Assembly (NCBI GenBank): GCA_947623825.1
Contig: CANQHQ010000016.1
Span: 1-33,655 of the forward strand
DNA length: 33,655 bases
Source of the DNA: an uncultured Bacilli bacterium
GTDB taxonomy: Bacteria > Bacillota_I > Bacilli_A > RF39 > UBA660
Reading direction: 5' to 3'
Shown piece after piece: positions 14,522 through 22,272 of this stretch. The position numbers were made by a program, and so were the translations under genes. The notes under the pieces are model-generated. The model had not been told where the DNA came from. It ran no database searches and was given only the letters and a program-made list of their open reading frames with translations. Position 1 is the first letter of the stretch, and each line of letters begins with the position of its first letter.

Positions 14522-15427
14522 ATGAAGCAAAAGAAACCGGCATATATTGAAGAAAGAGAAGAATATATTTTAAAGGAATGTCCTGATGGAACGAAAATTA
14601 CCGTGCGTGATCTTCAATTAGAAGTGTTATCTATCATGGATGAAATTCATCGTATTTGTGAAAAGAATCACATCGAATATTTATTAATGGCTGGAAGTGC
14701 CTTGGGGATTTGTAATTATGGTGGATTTATTCCTTGGGATGACGATATGGATATTGCTGTTCGTCGTGAAGATTGGACACGGTTTGTCGAAGCGATGAAG
14801 AAGGATTTGGGAAAAGACTTTTACTTTGATTGTTTCGAAATTGATTCTAGATATAATCCGATTATGGGTCCTACGATGAAAGTGCGAAAACGGGGAACTT
14901 ATATCGAAGAAGTGAATGTACTGTTGAAGAATCGTTGTCGTCGTGGAGATGGCGTTTTTGTCGATGTCATTATTTATGATTCGGTTTCTGAAAACAAATT
15001 TTCTGATGAATTACATCGAATGGTGATTCGACTCTTGATGCCTTTCTTGGTTCTTTTGGATAATCTTCATCTTAATCCCGTATTTCTAAAAAAGTTTGTC
15101 GTTTGGTTTGCGAATCATTATTCTAGAAAAAATGAAAACAGTTCTTTGGTCTCAGAGCCTATTTCTGTACCGTGGTCTAAATTTTTGAAAGAGCCTGTGT
15201 TTTTAAAAGAAGATGTATATCCAGTTAAAAAATATTTCTTTGAAGGAAGAGAATTTTACTCTTATCACCATATCGAAAAGGTAATGAAGGAATGGTATGG
15301 ACCGAACTGTTTAAAAAAATGGGACGGGACTCGATGGGTCGAAACTTTACCAGTAGAAAAACGAAAATCAAAACATGTGAGAGATATTAATCTTCATGGA
15401 GAAAAACCCCTTCCGAAGAAAAAGTAG
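14522..15427 (+). CDS. LicD-family phosphotransferase
   Basis: A 301-residue cytoplasmic protein of the LicD family (nucleotidyltransferase fold), enzymes that attach phosphocholine or related groups to teichoic acids or surface glycans. The signature is plain: LLMAGSALGICNYGGFIPW followed by WDDDMDIAVRRED (about residues 72-83), where the aspartates bind metal, then VFVDVIIYD and a C-terminal WDGTRW segment. Substrate unknown; no choline genes are adjacent. The start is uncertain: GTG 14489 lies within the ribosome binding site, while ATG 14522 needs the intervening hairpin to be bridged. A group II intron separates the gene from its likely promoter, so expression may depend on splicing or intron read-through. 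Confidence 0.8.
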   Translation: MKQKKPAYIEEREEYILKECPDGTKITVRDLQLEVLSIMDEIHRICEKNHIEYLLMAGSALGICNYGGFIPWDDDMDIAVRREDWTRFVEAMKKDLGKDFYFDCFEIDSRYNPIMGPTMKVRKRGTYIEEVNVLLKNRCRRGDGVFVDVIIYDSVSENKFSDELHRMVIRLLMPFLVLLDNLHLNPVFLKKFVVWFANHYSRKNENSSLVSEPISVPWSKFLKEPVFLKEDVYPVKKYFFEGREFYSYHHIEKVMKEWYGPNCLKKWDGTRWVETLPVEKRKSKHVRDINLHGEKPLPKKK

Positions 15428-15462
15428 TAGAAAAAATCATTCTAAAAAATCTTTATTTATGG

Positions 15463-15468
15463 TAGAAT
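15463..15468 (+). promoter_or_regulatory. -10 element of the S41 protease gene
   Basis: TAGAAT 28 bp before the GTG start; the -35 (TTCTAA, 15440-15445, 17 bp spacer) is weak. Confidence 0.4.
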
Positions 15469-15495
15469 GAAATAGAGACTAAAAGAGGTGTAAAA

Positions 15496-16812
15496 GTGAA
15501 GAAAAAAGAAGATAAAGAGATAGAACTTTCTCAAGAGGATGTATCAGAAGAGAAAAACGAAAAAAAATCCTCACGGAAAGAGGAAAAAGAAGTTGAAGTG
15601 AAAGAAGTCATCGTAGAGAAAAAGAGTGGATTTAATTATTTAGAAGTCATTCTTATTATGATTATTACTTTAATTATCGGTGGATTTTTAGGAAGTTTTT
15701 TAACAAAATTTGGAACCAATGTGTCTTCTTCCGTGAAGAACGAAGTAGAATTGGGACCTTATCAAGAGTTCATTGAAACGTATAATGCGATTAAGAAAGA
15801 GTACTATGAGGACATTGATGAAGATCAATTATTAGATGCTGGAATTAAAGGAATGTTGGATTTCTTGGGTGATAAATATTCTGTATATATGGATCCAGAA
15901 GAAACGGAAACGTTTAATGAAGAAGTGGAAGGAAAGTATGAAGGAATTGGAACAGAAATTCTAGAATCGGAAGATGGAACCATTTCTATTTATACTGTAT
16001 TTGAAGGAACTCCTGCGGAAAAGGCTGGATTAAAAGTAGGGGATATCATTCAATCAATTGAAGGAGAAAGTATCGAAGGAAAAGATTCTTCGACGGTCGC
16101 TAACTTAATCAAAAATTCCAAGAAGAAAGAAATTCGTATGACCGTTTTACGTGGGGATGAAACATTGGATTTTGTGATTGAACGAGCTGTTGTGGAACTA
16201 GAATCCGTTACTTCGAAAGTATTTGAACAAAATGGTAAAAAAATAGGATACCTATCTCTTAGCGTTTTTGCAGCCAATACAAAAGATCAATTCGTAAAGA
16301 AATTAGAGGCTTTAGAAAAAGATAAAATTGATGCTTTGGTCATTGATGTGCGTGGAAATACAGGAGGATATTTGGATTCTGTTACGGATATTTCCTCTTT
16401 ATTCCTAGAGAAAGGAAAAATTATTTATCAATTGGATACCAAAGGAATTGTCGAACAGGTAAGGGATGAAACCAAAGAAAGAAGAACGTATCCAATCGCC
16501 ATTCTTACAGATGTTGGTTCTGCTTCTGCTTCTGAGATTTTGGCTGGGGCGTTGAAAGAATCGTATGGTGCTTATGTCGTTGGAACGGCTACCTATGGAA
16601 AAGGAACGGTACAGAGAGCGTATACTTTGGAAAGTGGGGCTACCGTAAAATATACCATTCAAAAATGGCTTACACCTGATGGAAATTGGGTCAATGAAGT
16701 TGGTTTGATGCCTACCGATGTAGTGGAATTGGATGATGCTTATTTTGCCAATCCTTCGGATGAGACAGATAATCAATTACAAAAAGCCTTAACGCTTGTA
16801 AGTCAATCCTAG
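15496..16812 (+). CDS. S41 C-terminal processing protease (CtpA/CtpB-like)
   Basis: A 438-residue membrane-anchored serine protease. A long charged cytoplasmic tail (1-43, almost all Lys and Glu) precedes one membrane helix (about 48-71). Then come a helical segment, a PDZ domain (about 145-225; EGTPAEKAGLKVGDII) and the S41 core. The catalytic set seen by alignment with CtpB is Ser344 (GSASASEI), Lys369 and Gln373 (YGKGTVQ). VRGNTGGYLDSV is the conserved core strand. No C-terminal peptidoglycan-binding domain is present. Such proteases trim exported proteins by C-terminal tail recognition. GTG start with AGAGGTG 6 nt upstream; a perfect UUCG-loop terminator follows. Confidence 0.92.
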   Translation: MKKKEDKEIELSQEDVSEEKNEKKSSRKEEKEVEVKEVIVEKKSGFNYLEVILIMIITLIIGGFLGSFLTKFGTNVSSSVKNEVELGPYQEFIETYNAIKKEYYEDIDEDQLLDAGIKGMLDFLGDKYSVYMDPEETETFNEEVEGKYEGIGTEILESEDGTISIYTVFEGTPAEKAGLKVGDIIQSIEGESIEGKDSSTVANLIKNSKKKEIRMTVLRGDETLDFVIERAVVELESVTSKVFEQNGKKIGYLSLSVFAANTKDQFVKKLEALEKDKIDALVIDVRGNTGGYLDSVTDISSLFLEKGKIIYQLDTKGIVEQVRDETKERRTYPIAILTDVGSASASEILAGALKESYGAYVVGTATYGKGTVQRAYTLESGATVKYTIQKWLTPDGNWVNEVGLMPTDVVELDDAYFANPSDETDNQLQKALTLVSQS

Positions 16813-16814
16813 AT

Positions 16815-16841
16815 AAAATGAACTTCGGTTCATTTTTTTTT
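16815..16841 (+). terminator. terminator of the S41 protease gene
   Basis: AAAATGAAC (16815-16823), tetraloop TTCG, GTTCATTTT (16828-16836), then more T. Confidence 0.9.
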
Positions 16842-16846
16842 GGAAA

Positions 16847-16875
16847 TAGACAATTTTTTTCTCTTATGTTAGAAT
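16847..16875 (+). promoter_or_regulatory. promoter of the gene at 16899
   Basis: TAGACA (16847-16852), 17 bp, TAGAAT (16870-16875). Confidence 0.5.
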
Positions 16876-16898
16876 AAGTGGCTAATGGAGGTCTTTTT

Positions 16899-17429
16899 AT
16901 GAGTCAGGAAGAAGAGTCTTTACTTCAATTTTATAAAGAATTATTTGATCAAATCTCGTATTATGAAATACAGGAAGAAGAAGTGATTCGTTCGTCTATG
17001 GATAAACTTCGCCAATTTCTTGAAGAATTGAAAACCAGTTTTCAAGTTAATATGGATTTTTGTATCAATGCCTCTTTTTTTAATGGACTTCATTTGATTT
17101 GTGGTGTTTATGACTGGGAAAATACGAAGAAGTTTCAGTCTTTCTTACTTGATTTTCGAAAAGAATCTTTGGTAGCGAAACGATTGACTTCCCATCTTTT
17201 AAAAACTCTCTATCGAGTGGCTCAGAAAAAAGAGTATTATTATTTATCTACGATTTATTCTTGCTTTTGTGATTTGTTTGTTTTTCAACAAAGACAATCA
17301 GAGTTTTTTACTTTTTCTTGGCAGAATGCTTCTCTCTTTTCTTTCTCTGAGATACAAGGAACTTCTCCAGAATGGGAGGTTCTTGATCAGGTACAGAAGA
17401 AGTTGGGTACCATTCCAAAATTTAAATAG
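16899..17429 (+). CDS. hypothetical protein, 176 aa
   Basis: Unrecognised soluble protein, mostly helical, rich in Phe, Gln and Glu, with no signal peptide or membrane segment. The central part (FCINASFFNGLHLICGVYDWENTKKF) and a later LLKTLYRVAQKKEYYYLSTIYSCFCDL stretch look like packed helices with several cysteines. ATG 16899 follows TGGAGGT; an in-frame GTG at 16878 lies at the -10 region and is rejected. It has its own promoter and runs up to the clpB operator, with no clear terminator between. No function can be assigned. Confidence 0.6.
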   Translation: MSQEEESLLQFYKELFDQISYYEIQEEEVIRSSMDKLRQFLEELKTSFQVNMDFCINASFFNGLHLICGVYDWENTKKFQSFLLDFRKESLVAKRLTSHLLKTLYRVAQKKEYYYLSTIYSCFCDLFVFQQRQSEFFTFSWQNASLFSFSEIQGTSPEWEVLDQVQKKLGTIPKFK

Positions 17430-17448
17430 GTTGCGAAAATCGTCGAAT

Positions 17449-17475
17449 TTAGCACTCTTACTTGACAAGTGCTAA
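17449..17475 (+). promoter_or_regulatory. CIRCE operator (HrcA site)
   Basis: TTAGCACTC-N9-AAGTGCTAA, 27 bp, matches the CIRCE consensus TTAGCACTC-N9-GAGTGCTAA at 17 of 18 arm positions. It covers the clpB -35 element, so HrcA binding would repress clpB until heat or misfolding stress. Confidence 0.9.
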
Positions 17476-17489
17476 AAATGGTGTATAAT
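17462..17489 (+). promoter_or_regulatory. clpB promoter
   Basis: TTGACA (17462-17467), 16 bp, TATAAT (17484-17489); both near consensus and overlapped by CIRCE. Confidence 0.85.
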
Positions 17490-17510
17490 GGGATACATGA
17501 GGTGATGTCT

Positions 17511-19619
17511 ATGTATCCAAATATGGAACAAGAACAAGAAAATGTTTTGGAAAAATATGGAAGAAACATGATAGACGATGTAAAAAATGGAAAAGTGGAT
17601 CCTGTCATTGGGCGGGATGAGGAAATCCGTAGTATTACGAGAATTTTGTCACGAAAGACCAAAAATAACCCTGTTTTAATTGGAGAACCAGGGGTAGGTA
17701 AAACGGCGATTGTCGAAGGACTTGCTTTGCGAATTGTTAAAGGAGATGTTCCGAATAGTTTAAAGAATAAGACGATTTGGGAACTCGATATGGCAAGTTT
17801 GATTGCGGGTGCGAAATATCGTGGAGAATTTGAGGAACGACTTAAAAATGTGTTACAAGAGATTAAGAAAAGTGAAGGGGAGATTATCCTATTTATCGAT
17901 GAAATTCATACGATTGTCGGTTCTGGAAATATGGAAGGTGCGATGGATACTTCTAATATTTTAAAACCGATGTTGGCACGTGGGGAAATTCATTTGATTG
18001 GAGCGACTACGTTAAATGAGTACCGAAAATATATTGAAAAAGATGGGGCTTTGGAGCGACGTTTTCAAAAAATTAAAGTTAGTGAACCTACCGTCGAAGA
18101 TACCATTACCATTTTGCGTGGATTAAAAGAACGATTTGAAATTCATCATGGGGTCAATATCAAAGACAATGCCTTAGTAGCGGCCGCTACGATGTCTAAT
18201 CGTTATATTACCGATCGTTATTTACCTGATAAAGCCATCGATTTGATTGATGAAGCTTGTGCGACCATTCGTGTGCAGATGGATTCCGTTCCGATTGAAC
18301 TAGATACGCTTACGCGTGAAATTATGCGTCTACAGATAGAAATGGAAGCCATTAAAAAGGAAAAGGATGAAATTTCGAAACAAAGAATGGCTTCGATTAC
18401 GGAAACTTTGAGTAATTTAAAGGAAAAAGAAGCCGAGTTGAAAAGTGCTTGGGATAAAGAAAAATCCATCAATGATGAAATTAAATCGAAAAAGAAAGAA
18501 ATTGAAAAAACGAAATTTGAGTTAGATCAAGCCGAAAACGACTATGATTTGGAAAAAGCTGCTCGCTTGAGACATGGAGAGTTACCACGATTAGAGAAAG
18601 AGTTAGCGGAACTCAATGGAATCGAAAAAAATAAGATTTTAAGTGATGTTGTAACGAGTGATGATATCGCCAGCGTGATTTCGAAATGGACCAATATTCC
18701 AATCAGTAAATTGGTTAGTGGGGAAAGAGAGAAACTCCTATCCTTAGAAGAAAACATGAAGAAGAGAGTGATTGGACAAGAAGAAGCCATTAAAAGAGTT
18801 AGTGAAGCAATTATCAAAAGTCGTAGTGGGATTAAAGACCCGAATCGTCCAATCGGTTCCTTTATCTTTTTAGGACCTACTGGCGTTGGAAAAACAGAAG
18901 TCGCTCGTACGCTTGCCTACGAATTGTTTGATGATGAGAAACATATGGTTCGTATTGATATGAGTGAATATATGGAGAAGTTCTCTGTTAGCCGATTGAT
19001 TGGTAGTCCTCCTGGATATGTTGGTTATGAAGAAGGAGGACAATTGACCGAAGCAGTGCGTAGAAATCCTTATAGTATTGTCCTTTTCGATGAAATAGAA
19101 AAAGCGCATCCAGAAGTTCTCAACTTGTTGTTGCAGATTTTGGATGATGGACGTGTTACTGATTCGAATGGACGTACGGTCGATTTTAAGAATACCATTA
19201 TTATTATGACTTCTAATTTGGGAAGTGAACATATTCTTGAAGGGCATCGGGACTTGGTTTTGAAGGAGTTACAACACACGTTTCGTCCCGAATTTATCAA
19301 TCGTATTGATGAAGTGATTGTTTTCTCTCCTTTGACAAAAGAAGTGATTTCTAAAATTTTGGATCAATTGATTTCGCAATTAGAAACCCGTCTTACGGAT
19401 ATGAATCTTCATCTAGAGTTAACGGAAGAGGCGAGAAATTACTTCATTGAATGTGGCTATGACGTGAACTATGGAGCGCGTCCTTTGAAACGATTGGTCG
19501 GACGAACGATTGAAACAGAACTTTCTCGTTGGATTATCGAAGATAAGGTACAATATGGTATGCATTTGATGATTGATTATGCAGATGGAAAGATTGGAAT
19601 CAAGGAAAAGAAGGAATAA
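17511..19619 (+). CDS. clpB: ClpB disaggregase lacking the N-terminal domain
   Basis: A 702-residue Hsp100 chaperone that pulls proteins out of aggregates, with DnaK, by threading through a hexameric pore. AAA1: Walker A GEPGVGKT (58-65), pore tyrosine in AKYRGE (103), Walker B FIDE (128-131). The long coiled-coil M-domain (about 260-385) identifies ClpB rather than ClpC or ClpE. AAA2: Walker A GPTGVGKT (455-462), pore GYVGY (502-506), Walker B FDE (526-528). The usual 140-150 residue Clp N-domain is absent: the protein starts directly at the AAA1 linker, as in mycoplasma ClpB. ATG 17511 is chosen because GAGGTG ends 6 nt before it; ATG 17505 abuts that site. Confidence 0.93.
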   Translation: MYPNMEQEQENVLEKYGRNMIDDVKNGKVDPVIGRDEEIRSITRILSRKTKNNPVLIGEPGVGKTAIVEGLALRIVKGDVPNSLKNKTIWELDMASLIAGAKYRGEFEERLKNVLQEIKKSEGEIILFIDEIHTIVGSGNMEGAMDTSNILKPMLARGEIHLIGATTLNEYRKYIEKDGALERRFQKIKVSEPTVEDTITILRGLKERFEIHHGVNIKDNALVAAATMSNRYITDRYLPDKAIDLIDEACATIRVQMDSVPIELDTLTREIMRLQIEMEAIKKEKDEISKQRMASITETLSNLKEKEAELKSAWDKEKSINDEIKSKKKEIEKTKFELDQAENDYDLEKAARLRHGELPRLEKELAELNGIEKNKILSDVVTSDDIASVISKWTNIPISKLVSGEREKLLSLEENMKKRVIGQEEAIKRVSEAIIKSRSGIKDPNRPIGSFIFLGPTGVGKTEVARTLAYELFDDEKHMVRIDMSEYMEKFSVSRLIGSPPGYVGYEEGGQLTEAVRRNPYSIVLFDEIEKAHPEVLNLLLQILDDGRVTDSNGRTVDFKNTIIIMTSNLGSEHILEGHRDLVLKELQHTFRPEFINRIDEVIVFSPLTKEVISKILDQLISQLETRLTDMNLHLELTEEARNYFIECGYDVNYGARPLKRLVGRTIETELSRWIIEDKVQYGMHLMIDYADGKIGIKEKKE

Positions 19620-19634
19620 TTCTTTTCTTTTTTT
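19605..19634 (+). terminator. clpB terminator
   Basis: GAAAAGAA (19605-19612) and TTCTTTTC (19620-19627) flank a loop holding the stop codon; a T-run follows. Confidence 0.65.
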
Positions 19635-19637
19635 CGT

Positions 19638-19666
19638 TTGACATGACGGTAGAAAATCTTTATAAT
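19638..19666 (+). promoter_or_regulatory. strong promoter upstream of 19690
   Basis: TTGACA (19638-19643), 17 bp, TATAAT (19661-19666): both hexamers are perfect consensus, the best promoter in the window. Confidence 0.85.
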
Positions 19667-19689
19667 ATCGGGCAATAGGAGGGATTTCT

Positions 19690-20424
19690 ATGTATACAAA
19701 GGTTCCAAATGAAAAAGAATGGGAGCGGGTTCACTCTACTCTTTATCAAATGACAGGAGAAGAAATGTTGACCTATCATCTTGTCCGAGATTCTTCTTGT
19801 CGTGAGATTGTTTCTCGTCTTACAAAAAAAATCGATACGGAAGATTCGGTCATCGAGATTCCTCAGGGAGAAGAATTTCATCTTCTTGGTCGTGTTAGTA
19901 CGATGCAGTTTGGTCGATATATTGCTTCTAGTTATTATGAGGCTTGTCAAAAGAGAAAATTTTTATCTTTTTCGACTGTTCATGCGAAGAATATTTCTAT
20001 TTATCAGGGACGACCTTTTCTTCTTTATGATATTCATCCAGAAGATATTGTCCACATTTTTCCTACGGATAGCGATACTTCTACGCTGGCTAAAACAGAA
20101 GAAGAACTTACCTATCTTCCTAGCCTTTGGCTCAATTTAGAAGCCTTAGAACAGTTAACCGATCGATTAGGGGTTTATAATCAAATTACTTGTCGTACGG
20201 TTCGTTGTCTTCGTCCTTGGGGTGTTTTGGCTATTTCTGAAGTAAGTGATGAGGTCCGAAGGATTGCCAAGGAGTTTCAAGTAAAACCTGTTTTGGTTCA
20301 TCCTGAAGAAGATGTCATTTGTTATCAGAAAGATTTGCTTTATGACTCTGAAAAATTAAAAGAAGTCAATGAAGTTTTAAATCGCGAATATGGTTTAAAA
20401 CTTCGTCAGTTAGATTTATTATGA
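19690..20424 (+). CDS. hypothetical protein, 244 aa
   Basis: Not recognised. Soluble, mixed alpha/beta, no signal peptide. Visible stretches include IEIPQGEEFHLLGRVSTMQFGRYIASSYY cut by a Gly-Arg turn, GRPFLLYDIHPEDIVHIFPTDSDT, and LPSLWLNLEALEQLTD. The ATG follows TAGGAGGG with ideal spacing. It is transcribed alone from a consensus promoter and closed by a 12 bp terminator stem, so it is probably well expressed. Position after clpB might hint at stress physiology but nothing in the protein shows it. Confidence 0.65.
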   Translation: MYTKVPNEKEWERVHSTLYQMTGEEMLTYHLVRDSSCREIVSRLTKKIDTEDSVIEIPQGEEFHLLGRVSTMQFGRYIASSYYEACQKRKFLSFSTVHAKNISIYQGRPFLLYDIHPEDIVHIFPTDSDTSTLAKTEEELTYLPSLWLNLEALEQLTDRLGVYNQITCRTVRCLRPWGVLAISEVSDEVRRIAKEFQVKPVLVHPEEDVICYQKDLLYDSEKLKEVNEVLNREYGLKLRQLDLL

Positions 20425-20425
20425 C

Positions 20426-20456
20426 AAAAGAAAGAAAACTAGATTTCTTTCTTTTT
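20426..20456 (+). terminator. terminator after 20424
   Basis: AAAAGAAAGAAA (20426-20437), loop ACTAGA, TTTCTTTCTTTT (20444-20455): perfect 12 bp stem. Confidence 0.8.
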
Positions 20457-20468
20457 ATGTGGTAGAAT
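20440..20468 (+). promoter_or_regulatory. promoter overlapping the terminator
   Basis: TAGATT (20440-20445), 17 bp, TAGAAT (20463-20468). The -35 lies in the loop and 3' arm of the preceding terminator. Confidence 0.4.
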
Positions 20469-20505
20469 AACAGGTACATAGGACGAAAGACGAGGTGGGG
20501 TTTTG

Positions 20506-22272
20506 GTGAAGGCTTATGTATGGTTTTGTGTGTCCTTTTTTTGTGCTTTATGTGCCTTACTTGGACTTTCTAACTTGTTTTTTTATGGAGCCGCTTTTTT
20601 TCTTTTTTTGTTTTTTCTTTATCAAAAATCTTTCTCTCGAAATGTTCTTTTGTTTTATCTTGTTTTTTTCTTTTCTATTTTCTTTCAGAAAGAAGGATTC
20701 GGTTATCTCTTACTCTTTGGGTATTCTATTTTTCAAATTTCGTTGTCGCAGTGTAGAAACTATCTAAATCGGACGTATTCTCGTATTTATGGGGATCAAA
20801 ATACTTTTTTTTCGGTTCTTTCTTCGAAAAAAGTGATTTCTAAAAGAGCGGGGGAAATCCAAAAAGGAGATTGTCTTCTTTTAAAAGAAGGAGAAGTTTG
20901 CCCTTTTCATGGAATGGTTCAAAAAGGTACGGGAACCATCTTTTCTTTCTCTCAACAGAAAGAAAAGACAGTTCGGAAAGGCGTAGAGATTTTTCCAGGA
21001 AGTCTTCTTGTTCGTGGAGAACTTCAGATAGAAGTTTTAGAGGTTTTGGATGCTCTTCCTTTTTATCAGTATGGATGTCGATTACGAGAGGATAAAAAAA
21101 TATCGTTTTCTTCTTTCTTTTCTTCTTCGTTATGGTCTTCTTTTTTCATTCCTTTATTAGGACTATTTCTTTTCCTTTTCCTTGTTGTTTATCAATTTGG
21201 AGACCATTCTCTTCAGTATGCGATGATGATTTTTCTTCTTTCCTTCTTTGATTTTTCCGAATTATTTCCTATCATTTTATCTCTTGGTATTTTTCTTCTA
21301 GCTAAAAAAAGAGTTTATGTGTTCAATAAAGAGAAGTTTCTTACATATAGTAAGGTAAAGAATTTGGTTTTTACGAAAACAGGGGTTCTTACTCTTGGAA
21401 CGTTTTCTATCACTGATGTTTTGGTGGAAGAGGGAATCTCTCGCGATACGTTATTGGAAACGTTATATGCGGGAGAATATTACGCAGAAAATCGAATTGG
21501 GGAATGCGTACGAAAGTATTGTGAGGAAAAAGTCTCTGTTGCTGTTTCTCAACTAAAAAAGTTTTCTTCTTTTGAAAATGGTGTTTCTGTAGTTTATAAG
21601 GGACAAAAGATTGAGATTGGGAATTTTACCTTTCTTTTAGATCATGGCATTACAGTGGAAAAAGCAGAAGAAATGGGAACGATTCTTTATATTGCGTCTT
21701 CTGGAAAGTATCTTGGATATGTGGTTCTTTCCGATCACCTTTTATTATCGAGAAAGGAAGATATCCTGCATTTAAAGAAATTGGGAATCTCTCATATAGC
21801 GACGTTTTCTCGTGACAATGAGAAAATTACAAGAGGTGTTTCTTATACTTTAGGAATTTCCGATTCTTTTTCGGAACTTACCTTAAAAGAACGGGATTTT
21901 TGGGTTCAATATCTTCGGGAAATGCAGGGAGTGCCACAGGCTTATCTTAGTGATGATGTGTGTCCATACGACTTTGATGTGCGTATTCTTTATGGAAATT
22001 CTACTTCTTTGGATGCCGATTTTGTGATTCTTCCTTCCGATTTTTCTTTGATTTATGATTTGACCTACCTTAGTAAAAAAGTGGCTTGTCTTCTTCGGTC
22101 TTGTTTGGGTCTTGGATTATTGACGAAATGTTTTCTTTTCTTTCTTTTATTGTGGATTCGTGATATTTTTATAATAGGTGGAATTCTCTTAGGAGTTTTA
22201 TTCCTCATGTTGGGAACCATCCTTTTGTATTTTTATTTCATTGGAAGGGATGATAAAAAATGGAAAAAATAA
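20506..22272 (+). CDS. degenerate P-type ATPase-like membrane protein
   Basis: A 588-residue polytopic protein with the heavy-metal (P1B-like) P-type ATPase domain order but without its catalytic residues. N-terminal membrane helices (about 5-80) precede an actuator-like domain (GDCLLLKEGEVCPFHGMVQKG, where TGES is missing), then helices in which the CPx motif is replaced by SELFPI (about 251-256), then VFTKTGVLT (288-296) where Asp of DKTGT is Thr. The nucleotide-domain His-Pro motif reads NR, TGDN reads SRDN, and GDGxND reads SDDVCPYD. The open frame is intact, so it looks like a maintained pseudoenzyme rather than a dead gene. GTG 20506 follows GAGGTGGGG. It overlaps fhs by 13 nt. Confidence 0.75.
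   Translation: MKAYVWFCVSFFCALCALLGLSNLFFYGAAFFLFLFFLYQKSFSRNVLLFYLVFFFSIFFQKEGFGYLLLFGYSIFQISLSQCRNYLNRTYSRIYGDQNTFFSVLSSKKVISKRAGEIQKGDCLLLKEGEVCPFHGMVQKGTGTIFSFSQQKEKTVRKGVEIFPGSLLVRGELQIEVLEVLDALPFYQYGCRLREDKKISFSSFFSSSLWSSFFIPLLGLFLFLFLVVYQFGDHSLQYAMMIFLLSFFDFSELFPIILSLGIFLLAKKRVYVFNKEKFLTYSKVKNLVFTKTGVLTLGTFSITDVLVEEGISRDTLLETLYAGEYYAENRIGECVRKYCEEKVSVAVSQLKKFSSFENGVSVVYKGQKIEIGNFTFLLDHGITVEKAEEMGTILYIASSGKYLGYVVLSDHLLLSRKEDILHLKKLGISHIATFSRDNEKITRGVSYTLGISDSFSELTLKERDFWVQYLREMQGVPQAYLSDDVCPYDFDVRILYGNSTSLDADFVILPSDFSLIYDLTYLSKKVACLLRSCLGLGLLTKCFLFFLLLWIRDIFIIGGILLGVLFLMLGTILLYFYFIGRDDKKWKK

Noticed and set aside
16405..16776. A 123-codon minus-strand frame inside the S41 protease gene
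   Set aside because: Shadow of the conserved catalytic region; no independent evidence.
18218..19300. Several open frames on the minus strand inside clpB
   Set aside because: They mirror a strongly conserved coding gene, have no family features and no promoter or ribosome binding site.
19781..21095. Additional + strand frames inside the 19690 gene and the P-type-ATPase-like gene
   Set aside because: Low-complexity Phe/Leu/Arg translations that overlap better supported frames.
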